From Hyalella azteca (Eukaryota > Arthropoda > Malacostraca > Amphipoda > Hyalellidae): a stretch of 64,000 nt of DNA. The position numbers were made by a program, and so were the translations under genes. Shown in pieces: positions 28,913-41,126 of the stretch. Under the pieces are notes generated by a model. That model made no database searches. It was not told where the DNA came from and worked only from the letters and a program-made list of their open reading frames with translations. The DNA lies in contig NW_025931949.1 of NCBI RefSeq assembly GCF_000764305.2, forward strand, positions 124,001-188,000, in the 5' to 3' direction. Position 1 is the stretch's first letter, and each line of letters starts with the position of its first letter.

Positions 28913-29040
28913 GAGGATAATCTGAAAATATGGAATATCTTCCATAATCTGAAGGAGGATATGGAGGATAATCTGAAAATATGGAATATCTTCCATAATG
29001 TGAAGGAGGATATGGAGGATAATCTGAAAATACGGAATAC
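28913..29040. repeat. 51-bp tandem repeat, 2.5 units
   Basis: Units starting GAGGATAATCTGAAAATA lie at 28913, 28964 and 29015, exactly 51 bp apart and nearly identical. Because 51 is a multiple of three, the minus-strand frames across it stay open and give a repetitive Ile/Phe-rich peptide. This is unlikely to be a real protein. Confidence 0.92.
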
Positions 29041-30500
29041 ATATTTATGCCCCCATAAATCAATGCCTATGTTGAAGATGAGTGGTAATTGGAAATGGCC
29101 ACAGAGGAAAATAAATAGTAACATCTGAGTCATCTCAAATGGCATTTGATTATAACTCATTATTTACCTGGTATTACGGCGATTGAATTTCTTAAAAGTA
29201 ATACCACTATTTACAACTGCTGAGAGATTTAGCATCGAAATTTATATTTATGTCACGCTGTCTGTACTTGGAAAATGTTTTTACATTGCGAGGTATTATC
29301 ATTAACATTAATCACGAAGAGATATTTTATCTTTACCAAAGACATTACCATAGAGGTAATGACAGATAATTTGATACACATATTTTTTTATTGTAAGATG
29401 TTTTTATAAGTTATGTTACTTTAATCCTTCCACTTGCCTCAAGCACATGAGTTCGCTAACCACTACCTGGTTCTTCTTCACATTTCCGGCGTTGGAAGGT
29501 CAAGCAGCGGATATAAATATCCATTGTTACGAAGTAAAAGGCCGTCCGGCTGCAAGTCACCCTCGGCATGGCTATTCTTCAAAATATTGTTACGAATGAC
29601 TTGTCACGGACCTCACTCGGTCGTCACGTTACGACGCAGCTCTGTGCATCCTGCTCACAGCCACACACTTTAGCGCCGAATATCCTGCGTGACTCATTTT
29701 AGCCTCTCTACCTTTTTGGCTGCCTCAATTTATTACCACCGCACAGATTTTTGGTTAAATAAGCTTCACGGATTATGTTTTGTTTGGACTTTCTCCTGTT
29801 GCTTATTCGTAAAATTGTTGCGAATGTTGATTCCATAGTCTGAATGGGTTGAGATTAGATAAGAATGTAGGTATGGGTATTTATAATGTCATGCTATAGT
29901 GGCTGTGCCTTTTATGTGTAGTTAGTATGCACTCTAACTACAGACCGAACCAATATAGGCGCAGATAGCGTCGGTCTCGTTTTTGTACCACCCTACTCAT
30001 TCTACTTATTCTACTCATTCTTGATCGTGCTGTCTGGAACAGCCCGAGCCATATAACCAACTAGTCCTATTCATACTGCCTTCCTATTAAGTGCCTAATG
30101 TACGTTTGCAAGCGTCGACTGATATCAAGAGCACACAAAACGAATATGTGACGCATTAAAATAAAATAAAATATCCAGTGGTAAGACGGTACCATGCTCG
30201 AGCGATAACTCTAAACAACATAAAACTCATTTGTTAGACCGAGCCTCTATATAGACAGATCAATGCCAACATTTTTGATTAATAGAATTTTTACATTTCG
30301 GAAGCCCGAACGAACCTACTACAGGATGAGCCCTCTGCTCCTCTGAGCATTTACACTGTAAAATGGTGACGTAGTCTTGTGAAAAGACAAGCTACAGCGA
30401 ATTAATTAAACCAAAGTTGCTTACACGGCAATGCAAGATTCAAGTTATGCTCGTGGGATGGTATAAAGCTTTATTTCCTTATTGATGGTTACCTCATTGT
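29041..30500. other. Gene-free sequence
   Basis: No gene recognised. A short CTACTCATTCTACTTATT-type duplication lies near 29990-30025. Confidence 0.5.
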
Positions 30501-30738
30501 GGGATGTTGTGTTGTGTGGGATGTTGTGTTGTGTGGGATTTTGTGTTGTGTGGGATGTTGTGTTGTGTGGGATGTTGTGTTGTGTGGGATGTTGTGGTGT
30601 GTGGGATGTTGTGTTGTGTGGGATGTTGTGTTGTGTGGGTTGTTGTGTTGTGTGGGATGTTGCGGTGTGTGGGATGTTGTGTTGTGTGGGATGTTGTGTT
30701 GTGTGGGATGTTGTGGTGTGTGGGATGTTGTGTTGTGT
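30501..30738. repeat. 17-bp tandem minisatellite, 14 units
   Basis: GGGATGTTGTGTTGTGT is repeated 14 times with few substitutions (238 bp). Since 17 is not a multiple of three, all three plus-strand frames read the same 17-residue Cys/Val-rich repeat, and the minus strand reads a His/Thr/Asn repeat. The resulting frames of 78-128 codons are artefacts. The strand asymmetry (G/T against A/C) is extreme. Confidence 0.97.
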
Positions 30739-31385
30739 AGTCACTATTGCGAAGGTTACTTCATTGTGAATTGTGTGTATTTGGCTTCTTCTCAGTTTTC
30801 AATTCAAGTTTGCTTCTGGTTGATGGCATACTGTTTATTTAAGCAAGGCCTCACGATTCAGCTCTCTTTTCAAAAGGTGATTTAAAAAATTAAAAATCAT
30901 TTCTGAAATTCTGGTGAGCAGGTCACGAAATGTGTGCAGGAACCGAGCGACACTGTCTTGAACCGTATATATAAGCTCGCTAAGAAGCACTCGCAGATTG
31001 CATTAGATTCGGCGCCGAGATAAACAGTATAAATAGTGCATCTAATGAGGTTTCAAAATCTAAAAATTTTCTCACAGCGATCGTTACAATTCGCAATGTG
31101 CGTGATTGCATTCACTAAGCCGGCTATGGACCTCTCGGCGAATGAGACGCCGCGAAGATTTCACAGCTCAATATGGTCCTTTGCTGCTCAGGCAAGTCGG
31201 CTTTCATTCCTTTCATTTTGCAGTGTCTTCGCGAGCTACTGCGCCATGGATTTTAGAAGCAAGTCGAGGCCATGAATGCTTCAGGACAGCGAGTTAATGA
31301 GAATTTTACTAATTAATGATAATGAAGTAACTAATGGGGGTAAGAAATAGTTGTGATCATGTGTAGTTGAGTTGAGCAAGTTTCC
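30739..31385. other. Gene-free sequence with an isolated TATA-like box
   Basis: TATATATAAG at about 30966-30975 is followed by GC-richer sequence and 60-80 codon frames with no recognisable product. There is not enough here to call a promoter or gene. Confidence 0.4.
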
Positions 31386-31600
31386 TTTTTAGCGCATTTT
31401 CTCTTGATAGAAAAATGCACTATTGTGCTCGCCCTGTCCGTCTATCTGTCTGTCTGTCTGTCCGTCCGTGACTTCACGTTTTCGTCGATTTTAAGAAGCG
31501 GGCATGTCTGTGTTGAATGTTTATGTCTGTGTGATTTATGCACGAGAAAATACGCTCTCTGTCACTCACTGCCGTGAGTACTGAGTTATATTTTTTTAAA
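31386..31600 (+). mobile_element. Dispersed GGAC-microsatellite element, copy 3 (reversed, with insertion)
   Basis: Reverse orientation to copies 1 and 2: TTTTTAGCGCATTTTCTC, a GTCC/GTCT run, CGTGACTTCACGTTTTCGTCGA, then about 50 bp not present in the other copies (about 31489-31540), then CACGAGAAAATACGCTCTCTGTCACTCACTGCCGTGAGTAC in pieces matching copy 2. The palindrome has one mismatch here. Confidence 0.8.
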
Positions 31601-34600
31601 TCTATTTCGCGCGAATGTTGAAATAGAGCCTTTATTCAAATTGTTTGCAGCTGAGAACATAAACAACTTAAGTTGATTTATCTGATAAAAATGTAACTCC
31701 ACAAAAAATTGCACATGGTGCATATTCCACACCATAGTGCGAGTTTTACCTGTTCAAATATTTTTTGAAAATTAACCCCATCTCTACATTGGAAAAACCG
31801 CTTTAACATGTGACCTGCAGTTAGCATTTAAAACCAAATAATGATGATGATACCTTGCAATCATTTCCTTGCATTTTACGCCATAGAAATTGAGTAATAA
31901 TGTTGAATTATAGGCCATTAAGATGCTTCATCTATTCTCGAAGAACGCACTTCATATAGCATAATTTAATTTATGAGTTATAATTATGCCTCACTGCTGC
32001 TACTGATAAAGCGGAGCTCATTAAGAAGTTTACCCAAAATTTTGTAATAATATCCTGCCGTAAATTGCGGCCATCTCACTCAAAAAACTGAGAGGGCAAT
32101 TGAGCAGCGCTTCTGCCGGGAAGGCTGCAAGTATTTCAGTTCAAGACCCATAAACCCATTCGTTCTTCATTATATATTATTGCGAAGATATTATTGTGTA
32201 ATTGAAATCAGTTTGATTACATAAGTTTAGCTGTTATGTAAACTGAACAAAATAATTTTTTCCTCATCATTGTGGAATTTTTAAAATTGTAATGACGATG
32301 AACTTCCGGTGGCACGAAGATGAAGATTTACAAAAAATTTCCATTTCTCATGCAAATTTTTGCATTATCGCGCATTTCGTTAATAATTATCACGTTCATG
32401 TGAGATTTTTCGTTTAGCGGTTATCTGATGCAAGTAGAACTTGATATTTTTAGACATTAAAATTAACCTAAGTATAAGGAAGATGTTACTTTATTAACAT
32501 TTAGAATGACATTATTTTAAGAAGATTTATTTGCTTCTCTCCAGGGCCACGATTTGGCTAATATTCATGCTCTATAAAATTAAAAAATTTCTCTGAAAAA
32601 TTGCAGGCGCACAATAATAACAATAAAATTAACAATATTCTCCATTGTATTCTGATGATTAAAAACTGATAGATATCTAGGAGAAAAATTAAAATTCTAA
32701 ATGATCAGAAGATGAAATAGTTTCGTTTGACTTTAGGATAAACAAATCTTGTTTAAAGCTTTCTTCTGCTAAAACTCATACCACCGTTACCGTAGAGGAA
32801 ACACCAAGCAATAATTCTAGTATTACTATGTAGAACCGTAGGTCAGTTCCATGCCGTATTTTTGTATAACAATTGAGGAATAAATAACATAATATAAGAG
32901 ATTTTTATCACACATTAGCAATGAATAAAACGTCGAAAACAGACGTGCGTGTAAGACAGCACTGAGGCTCTCGACTCTTCGTGATGTCTTGACGAGCAGC
33001 CTCGTCCAAGAGAGCCTCAATGGGAGGGAAACCGACATGGTTGTCATGTAAAAATTCTGATTGAAACTTGCGTGGCAAAACCTCACTCATAAGCTTGGGC
33101 ATTTTGTACAGCCTGGAAACGTAGTCCCTTGCTATTTCTCACGTCGTATTTTGCCCCAAGCCGTCGGCCGTGATTAAAACTTATCCCTTGCGGCGTGCAG
33201 AGCTTTCTTCATAAGGCACTCGAGACGCCACCTTTTGATCCGCCGATATGCCCATAAATAACATGATAATTTAAGATATTATACGCATGTTATATATGCA
33301 TTTTGCATGCTTAATAGTTGTACATAAAAAACCTTAGGATTAAAATAGTAATATCCTAAATCGTATATCAGTAAACAATTTGTAAGGGATTTTTTTATTA
33401 TCCCTTCTACATTTATCGTAAACGTTCCAGCACGGCAGGTCAAAAGTTCCCAACTCCTGAAATAATAGCCTACAAAATATTAACCCAAACTATTAAACTA
33501 TTAAATACAATCTATCTTCTCCGATCCGTCCTAGATACTCGAGCATAAAGAACTAGATGAAGGACTGGAGGATGTAGCAAGATGTCTGCTTATCGGTGAA
33601 AGGATTGCCGTTATCGTAGAAAATACGCGGACCTCAACGATTCTTGACTGAAATCTGCAATGTAAGTTCTCTTCCTATAAATTTATAATCAAAAGACTAT
33701 TAGAAGAAGTGCTGGGTCAGCTACTTCAGAAACAATACAGTAGATGCATACTGAATGAATTATTTCAAGTTTTTATTGTTTGAAAGAAGGAACTGAGATG
33801 GAAATTAGCTGTAGAGAATGTAAACTAGAAACGTTGATCTCGTTTAACCTTGCACGGTTTCTTTGACAACAATCGACTTTTGCCCGCAAGATTTGAGAAT
33901 ATTTCAGTTACATAGATCCTCATAGATTCTTCCTGATTTTATCGTAGCTCGAGAGTGGAACACGTTAATAACGTTGGCCCTAAAGGCCTACCTACTTCAT
34001 GCTCACAAATATGCCTCTGCATGCTAGCAGCCCGCGCATCATCAACTCCAGGGTTTATAGCTGTCTGTTCTACTGGTGTGAAGTGATACACCGAATAATG
34101 CGGGCGCTTTTTATGCTAATGGTCGGATAAAATGATATGATTTGTACATAAAGTATTTGAGTTATGAAGCCCAAATATTTTACATCTAGCTTTTTTGAAT
34201 TTTATATCGGGATCGGTTACTGTTTTGTAAGTTGTTATCAAAATCTTCTCCATCTAACAGCTATTCAAGTGCGGGTAATTAAAGGCTAGCATTTTTTATT
34301 TTTTATTATCATGGATTGAAATTTTCATTGTTTCTTCTTGTATTATTATTATTTCGTGTCAATTTGTGGGCATTTAAGATTTGGATGCATATCTGGTTGA
34401 CATATCTGGTGCATGTTTGAAAAAAAAAACTTTACATTTTTATTCCAGCACCTTTAATTTACAAAGAACCGGAAGAGTTGGAAAAATCCGACACTTAATT
34501 TCTCGCCTGATGATCTAATTAGTTGAAGGGCGCCTTGCAAATCCCGACTCAGATCTTGGTCTCGAAAGGGTGGCCGGTATTCTGTTCACTGCATGCAAGC

Positions 34601-37600
34601 CGTACAGTATGTATGTATTGAAGCGTTTGATGGTGAGCGTAAGTGCACGAAGCCCGTATTGTACACTGTACATACTGTCTTCTCACTGTACACTGTCATA
34701 CTGTCACTGTACATACTGTCTTTCTTAGTACGAGGGGTGCTTTCTACATAATTCAAACTGAGCTGTGCAGTTCTGAGAATTGACCAGGGTACATTTCGCG
34801 CTCTGTTGAGCTCAGGCCCTTGCATATCGGACTACGTCAATACATTAATTACTTTGAGCACTATAATGTCCATTGGCTAAACATGACTATTCAATTTTGG
34901 GCCTCCCGCTCGCTGAACACTGTCTAGATTGCGCATACTGCCGTGCAGGTTTACTCGGGTAATGCTTCAGACATCGCTTGAGAGGGAAGTATGGCATAAT
35001 ATAAATTAAACGATACAATTGGCCTCGATTCAGTGAAAGAATTCCAGTAAAATTTGATAAAGACTAGCCTCTCACGCTGCCGCAATTCAGTTCAGTCTCG
35101 TATCATGACTCTTGTAAAAGTGATGTGCTACATGGCTGTTCTCAGCCTAGTTCTGGAATACGAGTTGTTGAGCAATAAATTTGCTAAAGTGAAAAGTACT
35201 ACTCTTAAATGGCGGCCCCGCTACATAAACGCCTGCTTGGTCAAGTGATCCAGTATTAAAGCAACATAAATATTCTCTCTGCCTAGCCGCTGTCGCTGTT
35301 CGAGTCTCTCGTTGCCCATAAGTAAATAGTTGCAGCATCAGTGCCTTTTGGGGCCCTCGATTTATCAAGTTGACTGTACAGGAGAGTTTCCAAGCCCCAG
35401 GGGATCTCCTCATCAAAAAGGCACCGCGCTTGTCGCTCTCTGAAGTCATGCACCTCGAGCTTTGAGAAAATATTTCCGGTGCTGGTAGTTGTATATTGAG
35501 CGTGACCCGTCGTGAATGGTGCGTTATGATGGTGGTTAATGACAACACACAGTCTTCAGTAGAGCCCGTTTATATGTACTGAAAACAAGGTTGTGTTTAA
35601 ACATGAATTCATAGAAAGTGAATTGCTCGCTAAATTTCTACAATGATCAATAATGCATCACAGAACATCAATACAAAATTGCTAACTGTTATGTAGTCTA
35701 TAATGTTAAATAAAATGAAGCGATACATCCACTTTAAAATTTGTTCACTCTGTGGGATAGTCTCTAGTAACGTTTTGTACCGCGTTTGATATCCAAATGC
35801 ATTTATGTTTGATGAAAAACTCTTATAAAATAATATAATACTATAGTTTACAATTGAAATGTACGGAAGAAGTGGTAAAAGACTAATGTGATATACAGGG
35901 AATACCCTCTGCAGTCCAGACGACTTCAATAAATATTCTATGGTATGAACCCACCGATTCATTTTGTAACGAGGTACTCACAAATAAAATCAGTTATTTC
36001 GTTATAACTTTATAGGGGGCACTCGAAACAGCCATGATAGACAGCTCAAGACAGCTTTATGAAATATTTTTTATTCATTGTATAATTTATTTGGTAATAG
36101 TGGAGAAAAATAACATTCAATATGGAGCTTATGGCAATTTTTACATAATTTAGAGCATAATCTTTGTTCTTCAGAGACGTTTATCGTCGTTAATGAGCTA
36201 CGTACGTATTCATACAGGCCTGATAACGTAGTTATATTTAAAATGAAATGTGTTAAGAAGCATGTCACAGTTTCTACTTTCTGAGCCGTCTTAATTTACT
36301 CTCCTTTTATTCTTTTTCTAGTGACGCGCTCTGTCCACCTTATTAAGTGAACTGAATATTAAAATTCATGACGAAGCTAGCGATGCGCATGACCACACCT
36401 TACTGTTATAAGACGCGGCGTTAATTGAGCATGGGAAATTGAAAGGAAATAGCTCGTCTTTGTACACGAGTGCAGGTCGCCTCGCACCTGACCTGATGAA
36501 ACGACAGATGTCGTGTATCCTCATGTGAGGTCCACAGCATCAGGTTCTCTTCAGCTCAGTTTTAAAGGCGCCTACAAGACGACCATGAAGCACAGAAAGG
36601 AAACTATACACGGTGGGGGGCACACATGGTTGTCCTCGTCGGACAGGATCAAATGCGACCAGTTGTTTGCATGGCGTCGTATTGCGCTTTGTTCTTCTTA
36701 CCATTCGAAAGTCTGAAAGTGTTAAAAATGGTGAGCGCTCCGCTTGTCACTCAAGACTGAAAAACATGCAGTTTGTTGGTGTCCATGGCACGAGTAATTT
36801 TTAAACGTGAAAGAGACCACCGGGCGCCTGGTAAAACTGTGAACATTATCAAATGTGAAGCCACCTCGTGTTACTGTGCTTGGAATCCAAGTTAAAGTTG
36901 AACGTAGCTTCGTTGATTGTCATTACGTGAGTTGTAGGAGAAGTTTTAGCATTCTTGTAGGATATAGAATTTCACTTTGAAATGAAAATAAAATGCGAGG
37001 CCAGTATGAACGAAGGCTGCGCTACAGTGAATGCACTCTCGATTGTGGAAACCGTAATCAGGGAAAAAGTTACAGAATTTTTCCAAAATTAATCATAATT
37101 TTCAGACATGCGACAATAATTGAGTTACAAACGTTACTTAATACCGAATAATATAAAGACTCACAAAGACATTTGTATTTTTCTAATTTTTCATCTAGCA
37201 TTACTTACGTGAAAATTGGAAATCGTCGAAAGTCTCCCTAATTAAGCCCACCCGTCCGGATTTTCTGCAGGGGAGCCATGAAGTGGCTTCATCCCATATC
37301 GTCAGTCTCAATTAAAGATATGGCCCCGGAGAAAGAGGAAGAGCCTCGCAAAATTATCAGCCGAAAGACTCCAGTTGGAAGCGCCTTAGAATAAAGAGTC
37401 TAGAAAAGATTGTGTTAGACGAGGCTTCTCACCAGATGTTGTCTCTTACGGAAAAAAATTGTATTTTCGCCGGCCAAGAAACTGCCTTTAGAGGACCCCG
37501 ATAATTCTCCTCAGATTTCCACGAGTGTTTGCTTGTTCTTTGCTTGGATTTATCGGGTTGGCCACTCGATGCAATTAGCAAGACGGTCATCTAGAGGCAG

Positions 37601-40600
37601 CAGCGAGGCGATCTCGCCTCATCCACATGGAGGCTGCAACCAATCCATTAAGGCAGTACGCACGCTGCCGGACAGCAATATTCCCTTTATGGATTGTTGG
37701 CCTTGTTAGCTTCCATCATGATTTCCCCCCTTAAATCTTGTTAGAGATTGTCTGAAAAACGAACGTAATTGACATTGAGGCTATTGGATCCAAAAAACAT
37801 TCGAAAATCCATGTGTTTTTAAGTAGGTGCAACTTTTGCACTTAATTTTGACGGATTAAAATTCTTTTTTTTTTTCATGAAGAAATGAATTTATTGGTTG
37901 AATTTACCAGAAGTATTTACTCGCTAGAAATGTGCAATTATAACTTATGTGCAATTTTAAATAATAACAATAAGTAATAACTTTCCCATTGTATTCGAGT
38001 TTCCAATTCATTCATAACAAGTATTTTTCAACGATACTTAAGTTTAAAGTCTGATAATTATATCTTTTCATGCTAGACAACACGTGTGTTTTTCAAACCA
38101 AAAATTTTTCATTATTCCTCCTAATTTTGATGATAAAATTCTTGATTGTATTACTTTCAATCCTAATTTTTGATTTACCAGTAATTGATTCTAGCTTATT
38201 AAGATGAAGAGGTGCACGATGTTTATTCCACCCCGCGTGGGAACGGTTTCAAAACCTATAGTGACTGAGAAATGACTATAAAAATTTACCTTAAGTGAAT
38301 ATTTACAGAATTGAATTCAGATTTAATTGATTTATTGCCTTTTATGACTCTACTCGCATTCGAAGTTTGATGTTCCGCTTGTAATTTTCCATCGCTACTA
38401 TGTGACATTATTGAAATACAGCTTTGAAATTCGCATTGCATTGATGCTACGAACCTTTCACTTCAACGCAGCATCACCTCCATCATCATCAGACCTGAAT
38501 GGATGCATTCATAATTGCCGTGATAACAATCCGCACACTGTCGCCGTTATGAATGGGGGCCATGAAGAGCCTGAAGTATACTAGCTCCTATATGGCGGTC
38601 TGATGTGTACCGACAAACTCGTTGATGTCCTTTGGAAAATTAAAGCAGTGTTAGCTCCGGTAAGCCGTTGGCCAATCATCGGCCGCACTGTGAACCGCCG
38701 ATGTTTTCTAAGTGGAATGTTGACCCCGGCAGCCAACAACGTCAACTAACTCTTGTCATCAGGAGCTCCTTGTCGTGTCTTACTTGTTCTTTTCATCGGA
38801 TCATTTAATATCGTAGTTTATTTCTCCATTCCAACTGTGATGATTTATTTTCTCTAAAAATTCTGCATTAATTAAAACAAGGAGCTTGTTGCAATTTCTA
38901 AAATAAGCGAAATCGTGTTCTGTAGCGATCTAGAAAATCAACTTCTATTATATTGGGTTTATTGAATTCCATTCTTGTAATTGAAATAGTCATTTAACCT
39001 GAGAAGACAGTTGTATGATCGACATTTTTAGGAGAAAAGAGATATTACAGAAGCGCTCAATGATGAAAAAACTTGATGGAAATCATTTAGTGTCGGGCTT
39101 GAAGTGATTTAAACGTCTTTTTAACATTATTTTATTGCAGCGATTTCATCGATTTACCTTCAGATTAGAAATAAAGAATTGTGACAGAAAATCCTAATGT
39201 GTGGAGTGGGGTCGGAATCTGGTTCCTACTGAAGAGAAAGATTTATCGAATTCCGATTTGAAATTGAAAAAAGGCGTCGCATTGAAGCTCAAAACTCGAC
39301 CGAGATGAGCAGTCGCAGCACTGCCTGTTTAATTTATCGCTCGGATGGTTTAAAACACTCTTTTTTTCATCAATTTGTTAACATAAATACGAACTTGGAT
39401 ATTGCTGTAATACATTTAGGTAACTATATAGTGACATCTACGGATCTAATACATTGTTAATAATGACTTGACTCCTCAAAGAGAATTCTTAGCTTGCATG
39501 AACACAATTTGAACACTTTATGACTTAAATTACAAGGTTTACTCATTTCAGTATTTTTCTCTCGCGGATCCGGTAGCGAGGCGTTAATGCGTTTCGGAAG
39601 ACCACCTCTAGCAGACCACCTCTTGTTCCAATAAGCAAGCAGTGTTACGGTCTTCCAGGACCAAGGAAGCCAGGAAATGAAGCTGCAACAATGAGAGGAT
39701 GTGAGGACACACGCATGAAGGCGCAGGCTCGTTCAATGCAGACTCTCGCTCGCCCCCTTGCAGTTAAATGCAGCAGGAACGACACACGAGTGACGGATAC
39801 GCGGTCGTTAGTTTGCGCGACGACGCCGACGTTTAGCATTCGGCGCGTTTGTAATGTAGGATGGCTGCCTGCTTGCCAAGCACGCGGTCCCGCCGACGAC
39901 TGTGTGTTTATTGACGCTCGCGGTGATCGATGGGCAGCATAAGACCTTCACTTGAGTTGTATGAGTACTGAATGTAGTAAAACGAAACATGTCTTTAATG
40001 GAAAATAGCTTTTATTGCGAAAATAATTTAAGAAAATTGCATCGTAGGCAATTGAGAACCAACCGATGAAGTTGGGTTAGTAGTTGAATTCCGATTTGTT
40101 TCGGACTTACCTTAGATTAAATTTTTTCCGCACACTTTTGCCACACGGAGCACAACACTTTCAATTACACGCTAGGTAACGATTGCTATAAAATGAGGGT
40201 GAGCGGAAAACTTTGCAAATTTGTCTCTCTGAATGGAAATTATCGGGCATTTGACGTTGCAAAGTTTGAATCAGAAGCTCCAATGTTATCCGGAGCACAT
40301 CTCGGCCAAACTTGGAGATGAGAAAGTGGGAATAACTACGCAAATTCTTCCTGCTTCAAAAGTTAGTGTAATTAAGTCGTTAAAGTCGAGGCTCTCAGAC
40401 TGGGCTCGTGCGTGCAGCGAAGGCAGGGAGCGCGGCAGTGACCAGCGCCCAATGCATTCTTGGACTGCGGACGCTAGGCATCAATAATTAATTCTTGTGG
40501 CTCCTGAGTAGAGTACCACACGAGAAAAATGCTTAACAATGGAGATCTCAGTTCCTCAAAAATTTTGATTAATTTATAGCTTGCAATTGATATTCATTCC

Positions 40601-40952
40601 CTTTTCATCTTATGATAGCATTATTGTTTTTTTCTAGTGATAGCGACTGGGCAAAAATTTCTTTGAAATTTGTTCATTGAGAAGGCTTTATAAATAAGAA
40701 AGCGAGAAAGCTTCTTTTTGACGCTACATTACATGCACCTAGATTTGATTTGATTAGAAAATTTGCTAGAATTTAGCTATATGTAATAACTTGCTAGCAA
40801 GCTATTAAGCTCTTTGGCGTTTATCAATTTCTAAAAAACTTGAAACTACGTCCATAAAATTATAGTTCCTCTGTCATAATTACTATACCCCCATTGATTT
40901 TTCAGCTCAAAGCTTGTCCTTGTCATGTTAGTCATGAGATTATTTTTGTTCC
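31601..40952. other. Gene-free sequence, 9.3 kb
   Basis: No gene could be supported. The longest frame (35147-35548, minus, 133 codons) has no domain. A 41-bp-spaced duplication containing CACTGTACATACTGTCT lies at 34664-34721. A GC-richer, TAATTA-containing stretch at about 37200-37720 and a CpG-rich patch at about 39540-39940 are the only compositional departures. The frames in the latter (39691-39942 plus, 39645-39839 minus) overlap on opposite strands and are not recognised. Confidence 0.5.
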
Positions 40953-41126
40953 TTTTTAGCGCATTCTCTCATTTATGGAAAAAATGCCCTATTGTGCTCG
41001 TCATGTCCGTCCGTCTGTCCGTCCGTCTGTCTGTCCGTCCATCTGTCCGTGACTTCATGGTTTCGTCGACGAGAAAATGCGCTATTTGTCACTCACTTCA
41101 GCGAGTACTGAGTTATACTTTTTACT
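40953..41126 (+). mobile_element. Dispersed GGAC-microsatellite element, copy 4 (reversed)
   Basis: TTTTTAGCGCATTCTCTC, ATTTATGGAAAAAATGCCC, GTGCTCGTCATGTCCGTCC, a GTCC/GTCT run, CGTGACTTCATGGTTTCGTCGACGAGAAAATGCGCT in two adjacent blocks, then TCACTCACTTCAGCGAGTAC, a degraded form of the 16-bp palindrome. Same orientation as copy 3. Confidence 0.82.

Noticed and set aside
30445..30885. Several 78-128 codon frames, Cys/Val-rich or His/Thr-rich
   Set aside because: They are translations of the 17-bp minisatellite in different frames.
30966..31297. TATATATAAG box followed by 60-80 codon frames, as a promoter plus small gene
   Set aside because: TATA-like words are frequent in this AT-rich DNA, and the frames overlap each other and match nothing known.
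35147..35548. 133-codon minus-strand frame
   Set aside because: No recognisable domain, no splice partners, unremarkable composition; such a length is expected by chance in 58 kb.
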